DNA of 64,000 nt from Streptomyces sp. NRRL S-646. Its GTDB lineage: Bacteria; Actinomycetota; Actinomycetes; Streptomycetales; Streptomycetaceae. The notes beneath the pieces were generated by a model that saw nothing but the letters and a program-made list of their open reading frames with translations, was not told the DNA's origin and made no database searches. The DNA is taken from the NCBI RefSeq assembly GCF_000720765.1, contig NZ_JODC01000033.1:1-64000 (forward strand), read 5' to 3'. The position numbers and the translations under genes were made by a program. Numbering within the stretch: the first letter of the stretch is position 1; the number at the start of each line of letters is the position of its first letter. Positions 55,642-64,000 of this stretch are shown piece by piece.

Positions 55642-57474
55642 ATGAGGACGAGAGCGAGACCCGGCCGTCCGGCACCGCTGGCGGGCATCCTCCTGACACT
55701 CGTGCTGCCGCTGCTGTCGACGGCTCCGAGCCAGGCCGCCGCGGGCACGTCGCTGAGCGTCAACCTGGCGTCGCCCAAGGGGGCGTCGACCGGTGTGGGG
55801 GAGGGGTTCCTCTACGGCATCAGCGAAGACGGCAGTCGGCCCGTGGACCAGTTCCTGCAGCCGCTGGGGATCAACGCATTCCGCGGCGGCGGATGGTTCT
55901 CCGGCGGCTGGATCAAGGACGGCTACCAGTACGGCTCGGCCACCCGGGCCGACCTCGACTCGATCGTCGCGCAGGCGAAACGGCTCACCCGGCCGCCGTA
56001 CCACGCGCAGTACCAGGTGCTGGTCAGCGACATCTACGGCGCGAACGGCGGCCAGCCGTCGAACACGACGTACCCCTGCGACAACGGCAACTGCTCGAAC
56101 TGGATCAGCTTCATCGACTCCACGGTGGGAGCGCTCCAGACCTCGGGCCTGACGTTCTCCTACGACATCTGGAACGAGCCGGACATCTCTGCCTTCTGGA
56201 CCCGGGGCGTCAACAGCGCTCAGTACTTCCAGATGTGGGACACCGCCTACCGGGAGATCCGGCGCATCGCGCCCGGGGCGCAGATCGTGGGGCCGTCCCT
56301 CGCGTTCACCCCGCAGCGCAACCCGGGTGAGTGGCAGGCCTGGCTCGCGCATGTGAAGGCGGCCGGGACTGTACCGGACATGATCACCAGCCACAACGAG
56401 GGCGATGTCGACGATCCCGTCATCGTCGCGCAGCGCCTGCGCAACGCCCTGAGTTCGGCGGGCATCGGCGCGTTGCCGCTGTCCTCGAACGAGTACCAGC
56501 CGGCCGACCGGCAGACCGCCGGGGTGACGGCCTGGTACCTGGTACGGTTCGCGCAGTCCGGGTACAGCAACGCGATGCGCGGCAACTGGGTGTGCTGCGT
56601 CACCCCCAACCTGACGGGAGTCCTCACCCAGAGCGGGGGCAATTGGCAGCCGACCGGCAACTGGTGGGCGCTTCGGGACTACGCCGACATGACCGGCACC
56701 CTCGTCGACACCTCCGGCCAGGTCGGCTCCACGGCGATCGCGGCCTCCGAGGACTCCGCCAACAAACGCGCGGTCGCCGTCGTCGGCGACTCCAACGGCT
56801 ACACCGGCGCCGCGTCCGTGACCTTCAACGGGCTGTCGTCCCTGCCCTGGCTGACGAACGCCTCAAGCGTGCACGTCACCGTCCACCGCATCCCGGACCA
56901 GGCACCGCTCGGTGCGCCACAGACCGTGTACGACCAGAACGTGAGCGCCTCGAGCGGCTCGATCAGCGTGCCGTTCACCTTCCAGGGCTCGCACGACGCG
57001 TTCGCCGTCTGCCTGACCCCTGCCTCGTCCGGCGGTGGGGGCTTCCCTGACGGCTACCACCAACTCGCCGTCGCGAACAGCAACTTGTGCCTGGACGTGT
57101 ACGGCAACTCCGGCAGCGATGGCGCCGCGATCGACCAGTGGACGTGCAACGGTCAGGGCAACCAGCAGTTCCGGTTCGTGCCGGCCTCGGGCGGCTACGG
57201 CGAACTGCGGGCCCAGAGCTCCGGCCAGGACGTGGCGGTCGCCGGCAGTTCCACGGCGGCAGGCACCCCGGACATCGTCCAACAGGCCCCCGGCACGGCG
57301 GCCAACGGCCTGTGGCTGCCGATGCGCCAGTCCGACGGCTCCTACGCGTTCCAGAACCGCAACAGCGGCCTGTGCCTGGACGTCTACGGCGCCGACAGCA
57401 ACGCGGGCCAGCAACTCGATCAATGGCAGTGCAAGAACGCCCCGGGCACCAACCAGGACTTCGTCGTCCGCTGA
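55642..57474 (+). CDS. Secreted clan GH-A glycoside hydrolase (GH39-like) with ricin-type module
   Basis: A 610-residue exported protein; AGGAGG five bases before the ATG. A signal peptide (LAGILLTLVLPLLSTAPSQA) is followed by a TIM barrel with the acid/base SYDIWNEPDIS and a probable nucleophile in LPLSSNEYQPADR, the two-Glu arrangement of clan GH-A. GH39 beta-xylosidases are the nearest type I recognise, but the segments GINAFRGGGWFSGGW and GNWVCCVTPNLTG are unusual. A beta domain and a 140-residue ricin-type domain follow; the latter (GYHQLAVANSNLCLDVYGNS) is the twin of the one on the beta-helix protein. Confidence 0.8.
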   Translation: MRTRARPGRPAPLAGILLTLVLPLLSTAPSQAAAGTSLSVNLASPKGASTGVGEGFLYGISEDGSRPVDQFLQPLGINAFRGGGWFSGGWIKDGYQYGSATRADLDSIVAQAKRLTRPPYHAQYQVLVSDIYGANGGQPSNTTYPCDNGNCSNWISFIDSTVGALQTSGLTFSYDIWNEPDISAFWTRGVNSAQYFQMWDTAYREIRRIAPGAQIVGPSLAFTPQRNPGEWQAWLAHVKAAGTVPDMITSHNEGDVDDPVIVAQRLRNALSSAGIGALPLSSNEYQPADRQTAGVTAWYLVRFAQSGYSNAMRGNWVCCVTPNLTGVLTQSGGNWQPTGNWWALRDYADMTGTLVDTSGQVGSTAIAASEDSANKRAVAVVGDSNGYTGAASVTFNGLSSLPWLTNASSVHVTVHRIPDQAPLGAPQTVYDQNVSASSGSISVPFTFQGSHDAFAVCLTPASSGGGGFPDGYHQLAVANSNLCLDVYGNSGSDGAAIDQWTCNGQGNQQFRFVPASGGYGELRAQSSGQDVAVAGSSTAAGTPDIVQQAPGTAANGLWLPMRQSDGSYAFQNRNSGLCLDVYGADSNAGQQLDQWQCKNAPGTNQDFVVR

Positions 57475-57520
57475 CACCGCACCCGACGCGGACACCTCCG
57501 ACCTGCGAAAGGAACCCACC

Positions 57521-59674
57521 GTGTCAGCATTCAGACGGCTGCTGCGGCGCCTGCGCGCCTCGACGGCCCTGCTCACGGGCCTCGTCCTGGCCGTCGGCGG
57601 CCTCGTGGGCACTACCGCCGCTCCCGCCCAGGCCGCCACGTCCATCACCGTCAACGGCACCTCCGGCGGCCGGACCTTCGACGGCGTCGGCGCGATCAGC
57701 GGCGGAGGCGGCAACAGCAGACTCCTGATCGACTATCCCGAACCCCAGCGCGGCCAGATCCTCGACTACCTCTTCCGGCCCGGCTACGGCGCCTCCCTGC
57801 AGATCCTCAAGGCCGAGATCGGCGGGGACACCAACTCCACCTCCGGAGCCGAACCCAGTCACCAGCACACCCGCTCCGACCTCAACTGCGACCGGGGCTA
57901 CGAATGGTGGCTGATGGAGCAGGCCAAGGCCCGCAACCCGAACATCAAGCTGTACGGGCTCGCCTGGGGCGCGCCCGGCTGGATCGGCGGCGGGAACTTC
58001 TGGTCCACCGACATGATCAACTATCTGGTCTCATGGCTGGGCTGCGCCAAACAGCACGGACTCGGCATCGACTACCTCGGTGGCTGGAACGAGCGAGGCT
58101 ACAACGTCTCCTGGTACGAGCAGCTGCGCAGCGCGCTCAACAGCAACGGCTACGGCAGCGTCAAGATCGTCGCGGCCGACTCGGACTGGGCCGTGGCGAA
58201 CGACGTCGACTCCAACCCGGCGTTCGCCGCAGCGGTGAACGTCATCGGCACGCACTACCCCTGTGGCTACCGTTCCTCCCAGTCCACCTGCTCGGTGCCG
58301 TCGGCCGCCACCTCGTCCGGCAAGCAGCTGTGGGCCAGCGAGAACGGCTCGGACGACTACAACGCGGGAGCCCCGGCCGTGGCCCGCGGCATCAACCGCG
58401 GATACATCGACGGCCGGATGACCGCGTACCTCAACTGGCCGGTGGTCGCCGCGATCACCCCGAACCTGCCGTACCCCACCATGGGACTCGCCCTCGCCTC
58501 GCAGCCGTGGTCCGGGCACTACGCGATCGGCAAGAACACCTGGGTGATGGCGCACACCAGCCAGTTCACCGCTCCCGGGTGGCAGTACCTCGACGCCTCC
58601 AGCGGCTACATCGGCGGCAACCGGAACAACGGCAGCTACGTCTCGCTGAAGTCCACGAACAACTCCGACTACTCCACGGTCATCGAGACGATGGATGCCG
58701 GCAGCGCCCAGACGCTGAACTTCAACGTCACCGGAGGGCTGTCCACCGGAACCGTCCACGTCTGGTCGACCGACGTCAACTCCGGCAACCCGGCCGACTA
58801 TTTCGTGCAAGCCACGGACATCACACCGTCGGGCGGCGGCTTCAGCCTGACCGTGCAGCCCCACCGCATATACACCCTGACCACCACGACCGGTCAGGGC
58901 AAGGGCACCGCCACCGGCCCCGCCCAGGGCGCGATGAGCCTGCCGTACAGCGACTCCTTCGACGGCTACGCCACCGGCACCGAGGCGAAGTACCTCATGG
59001 ACTGGCAGGGCGCCTTCGAGGTGGCGGGCTGCGGCGGCGGCCGCAGCGGCAGGTGCGTGCGCCAGATGAGCCCGCAGAAACCGATCACCTGGGACGCGTT
59101 GTCCGATCCGCACGCCCTGCTCGGTGACGTGGGCTGGAGCAACTACACCGTCTCGTCCGACGTGCTGCTCGAACAGCCGGGATACGCTGAGCTGATCGGC
59201 CGCGCGAACGGGCAGGACTACAACAGCACCGGAGGACTCAACGCCTACCACCTGCGGGTGAGTGACACCGGAGCCTGGTCGATCCTGAACTCCAACACCA
59301 ACGGCACCGTCTCCACCCTCGCCCGTGGCACGACCACGGCGCTGGGCACCAACCGGTGGCACACCCTGGCGCTGACCTTCTCCGGCAGCACCATCACCGC
59401 CGTCATCGACGGCTCCACGGTCGGTTCCGTCAACGACCGCACCTGGGCCGGCGGACAGGTCGGCTACGCGACCAGCCAGGGCGAGACGGCACAGTTCGAC
59501 AACCTGTCCCTCACGCCCGGCAGCGGCGGAACCGGCGGCGGCACGACCGCCACGATCGTCGGGGCCGCCTCCGGCCGGTGTGTGGACGTACCGAACCAGT
59601 CGCAGACGTCCGGTACCCAGGTGGAGCTGTGGACCTGCACCGGCGCCGGCAACCAGAAGTGGACGCGCAACTGA
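57521..59674 (+). CDS. Secreted GH59 beta-galactosidase (galactocerebrosidase family) with short ricin-type tail
   Basis: A 717-residue exported enzyme. GTG 57521 is seven bases after GAAAGGA. The barrel shows GRTFDGVGAISGGGGNSRLLIDYPE, LKAEIGGDTNSTSGAEPSHQH, the acid/base GGWNERGYN and the nucleophile WASENGSDD, all hallmarks of GH59. A concanavalin-like beta domain (~480-670) follows. The C-terminal ricin part is only one repeat (SGRCVDVPNQSQTSGTQVE to NQKW), where relatives have three. Bacterial GH59 includes exo-beta-galactanases, so beta-galactan side chains are the likely target. Confidence 0.9.
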   Translation: MSAFRRLLRRLRASTALLTGLVLAVGGLVGTTAAPAQAATSITVNGTSGGRTFDGVGAISGGGGNSRLLIDYPEPQRGQILDYLFRPGYGASLQILKAEIGGDTNSTSGAEPSHQHTRSDLNCDRGYEWWLMEQAKARNPNIKLYGLAWGAPGWIGGGNFWSTDMINYLVSWLGCAKQHGLGIDYLGGWNERGYNVSWYEQLRSALNSNGYGSVKIVAADSDWAVANDVDSNPAFAAAVNVIGTHYPCGYRSSQSTCSVPSAATSSGKQLWASENGSDDYNAGAPAVARGINRGYIDGRMTAYLNWPVVAAITPNLPYPTMGLALASQPWSGHYAIGKNTWVMAHTSQFTAPGWQYLDASSGYIGGNRNNGSYVSLKSTNNSDYSTVIETMDAGSAQTLNFNVTGGLSTGTVHVWSTDVNSGNPADYFVQATDITPSGGGFSLTVQPHRIYTLTTTTGQGKGTATGPAQGAMSLPYSDSFDGYATGTEAKYLMDWQGAFEVAGCGGGRSGRCVRQMSPQKPITWDALSDPHALLGDVGWSNYTVSSDVLLEQPGYAELIGRANGQDYNSTGGLNAYHLRVSDTGAWSILNSNTNGTVSTLARGTTTALGTNRWHTLALTFSGSTITAVIDGSTVGSVNDRTWAGGQVGYATSQGETAQFDNLSLTPGSGGTGGGTTATIVGAASGRCVDVPNQSQTSGTQVELWTCTGAGNQKWTRN

Positions 59675-59726
59675 TCCGGCGACTGCCTAGATCACCCACC
59701 CCCGTCAATGACCTGAGAGGTTCCGC

Positions 59727-63090
<3,364 letters not shown>

Positions 63091-63198
63091 CCCACCGGGC
63101 GCCAGGCACGTCATCGTGCGGGCCTGGCCCCGCGGCTCCTGGCGGCGGAAGCGGGCGTGGACAGCCACAGCCACCCCGGCGGCGTTAGGCTCCGGAAC

Positions 63199-63654
63199 AT
63201 GCGGATCTCCGTCTCCTCGGACATGGACGAACACGTGGCGCGCTCGCTCGTCGCGGAACTGAACAGGCGCGGCCACGAGGTCGTTCCCCACGGGGCGCTG
63301 AGCCCCGGGGACGACCCCCAGTGGGCCGCGTGCTCCCAGGCCGCGGCCCGCGAGGTCGCCGAGGGGACCGCCGACCAGGCGGTCGTGTGCTGCTGGACCG
63401 GCACGGGCGCGTCCATCGCCGCCAACAAGGTGCCCGGCGTACGGGCCGCCCTGTGCACCGACGCGTACACGGCGGACGGCGCCCGCCGCTGGAACGACGC
63501 CAATGTGCTGGCGCTGAGCCTGCGACTGACGTCCGAGGCGCTGCTCAGGGAGATCCTCGACGCCTGGTTCGCCGCCTCGGCCAGCGAGGACGCCGAGGAC
63601 CGGGCGAACGTGGAGCTCGTGGGACGGCTCGACGTCGGCAGGAGCACCAACTGA
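63199..63654 (+). CDS. RpiB/LacA/LacB-family sugar-phosphate isomerase
   Basis: A 151-residue cytoplasmic isomerase. ISVSSDMDEHVARSLVAELNRRGHEV is the family start, the active-site Cys is in VVCCWTGTGASIAANKVPGVRAALC, and the DAYTADGARRWNDANVLALSLR segment is typical. Family members interconvert ribose/ribulose-5-phosphate, or galactose/tagatose-6-phosphate. The tandem Cys and the SPGDDP segment differ from standard RpiB, so a hexose-phosphate role is possible. ATG 63199 has only a weak ribosome site; GTG 63157 is an alternative start. It precedes an HTH-sugar-kinase gene. Confidence 0.85.
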   Translation: MRISVSSDMDEHVARSLVAELNRRGHEVVPHGALSPGDDPQWAACSQAAAREVAEGTADQAVVCCWTGTGASIAANKVPGVRAALCTDAYTADGARRWNDANVLALSLRLTSEALLREILDAWFAASASEDAEDRANVELVGRLDVGRSTN

Positions 63655-63665
63655 ACGGCACCCCC

Positions 63666-63695
63666 TTGCTTACTTCAATAAAGGCGCTTTAGTTT
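63666..63695 (+). promoter_or_regulatory. Promoter of the HTH-PfkB gene (leaderless transcript likely)
   Basis: TTGCTT (63666-63671) and TAGTTT (63690-63695) with 18 bases between them look like a housekeeping promoter in an unusually AT-rich patch. The ATG at 63703 lies where transcription would begin and there is no ribosome site, so the mRNA is probably leaderless. Confidence 0.55.
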
Positions 63696-63702
63696 AGTCA
63701 GC

Positions 63703-64000
63703 ATGATGTTGACCCAGCGGGAGCGCGAGATCATCGCGCTGCTGCGCCGAGACCCGCTGGCCGGGCCGCAGGCGATCGCCGACGCCCTCGGCAGCACCCG
63801 GGCCGCGGTGAACGTGCACCTGTCCAACCTGGGCAAGAAGGGCGCCATCCTCGGCCGCGGCTACATCCTCCGCGAGGAGAACGCCGTGGTGGTCGTCGGC
63901 GGGGCCAACGTCGATGTGAAGGTACGCAGTCTCGCCCCCGTACGGCAGCGGACCAGCAACCCGGGGCGGGCCGGCACCACCGCGGGCGGTGTGGGCCGCA
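63703..64000 (+). CDS. PfkB-family sugar/nucleoside kinase with N-terminal helix-turn-helix (5' part)
   Basis: The gene runs off the window. The first ~50 residues form a winged helix (LTQREREIIALLRRDPLAGPQAIADALGSTRAAVNVHLSNLGKKG), followed by GRGYILREENAVVVVGGANVDVKV, the first strand of a ribokinase-like (PfkB) domain. HTH-PfkB fusions include pseudouridine kinases and sugar kinases that sense their own substrate. With the preceding isomerase it may form a sugar-phosphate pathway. Two in-frame ATGs (63703 and 63706) are adjacent; either could start. Confidence 0.85.
   Translation, partial: MMLTQREREIIALLRRDPLAGPQAIADALGSTRAAVNVHLSNLGKKGAILGRGYILREENAVVVVGGANVDVKVRSLAPVRQRTSNPGRAGTTAGGVGR

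Noticed and set aside
56126..56139. CebR-like box TGGGAGCGCTCCAG
   Set aside because: It matches 12 of 14 positions of the CebR box but lies deep inside the clan GH-A coding sequence, where it simply encodes VGALQ; likely chance.

Overview
The window is high-GC actinobacterial DNA, almost certainly from a Streptomyces chromosome. The signs are very GC-rich third codon positions, GTG/TTG starts with GGAGG-type ribosome sites, a giant LuxR (LAL) regulator, a SAV_915-family protein beside a PLP decarboxylase, Tat-exported enzymes and many secreted enzymes with ricin-type (CBM13) modules. No rRNA, tRNA, CRISPR array, phage or intact insertion sequence was seen.

Layout. 0-2.5 kb: end of an amino-acid ABC importer fused by start/stop overlaps to a DadA-type FAD amino-acid oxidase. 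3-7.5 kb: a small secreted protein, a Tat-exported (alpha/alpha)-barrel protein behind a perfect LacI-type palindrome, a MarR regulator, and two decayed genes (glutamine amidotransferase, amidohydrolase). 7.6-17.8 kb: potassium region, with a 27-residue membrane ORF, kdpF, kdpA, kdpB, kdpC and kdpE. kdpD is reduced to a 28-codon remnant with a one-base deletion. A SAV_915/DAP-decarboxylase pair and kup follow. 17.9-28.4 kb: cytochrome P450, sedolisin protease, LAL regulator, DUF2079 membrane protein, glycerophosphodiesterase and a GNAT/FemAB-like acyltransferase. 28.4-36.8 kb: HtrA-like protease, a 1-kb repeat region (133-134 bp units), epoxide hydrolase, AMIN-like lipoprotein-type secreted protein, an SDR remnant, a YtcJ amidohydrolase, a DUF4386 protein and a GH15 enzyme. 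36.9-42.9 kb: divergent DeoR regulator and AgaS-type isomerase/KbaY-type aldolase operon carrying a 159-bp tandem duplication, an RlmG-like methyltransferase, AlkB (with a palindromic repeat inside its reading frame) and a ROK regulator.

The most striking part is 43.7-63.1 kb: eleven consecutive same-strand genes for exported carbohydrate-active proteins, every one carrying ricin-type repeats: three GH54 arabinofuranosidases, a beta-helix protein, an SGNH esterase, a GH10 xylanase broken by an internal deletion, a GH27 alpha-galactosidase, a clan GH-A enzyme, a GH59 galactosidase, a GH29 fucosidase and a CE1-type esterase. Together they would strip arabinose, galactose, fucose and acyl groups from a branched plant polysaccharide (arabinoxylan, arabinogalactan or pectin side chains are candidates). 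No transporter lies inside the block. A ROK repressor precedes it, and an RpiB/LacAB isomerase plus an HTH-PfkB sugar kinase follow it, which could handle the released sugars.

Pseudogene density is high: GATase, amidohydrolase, kdpD, SDR and GH10. Some of these differ from intact genes by one base, so base-call errors must be kept in mind.
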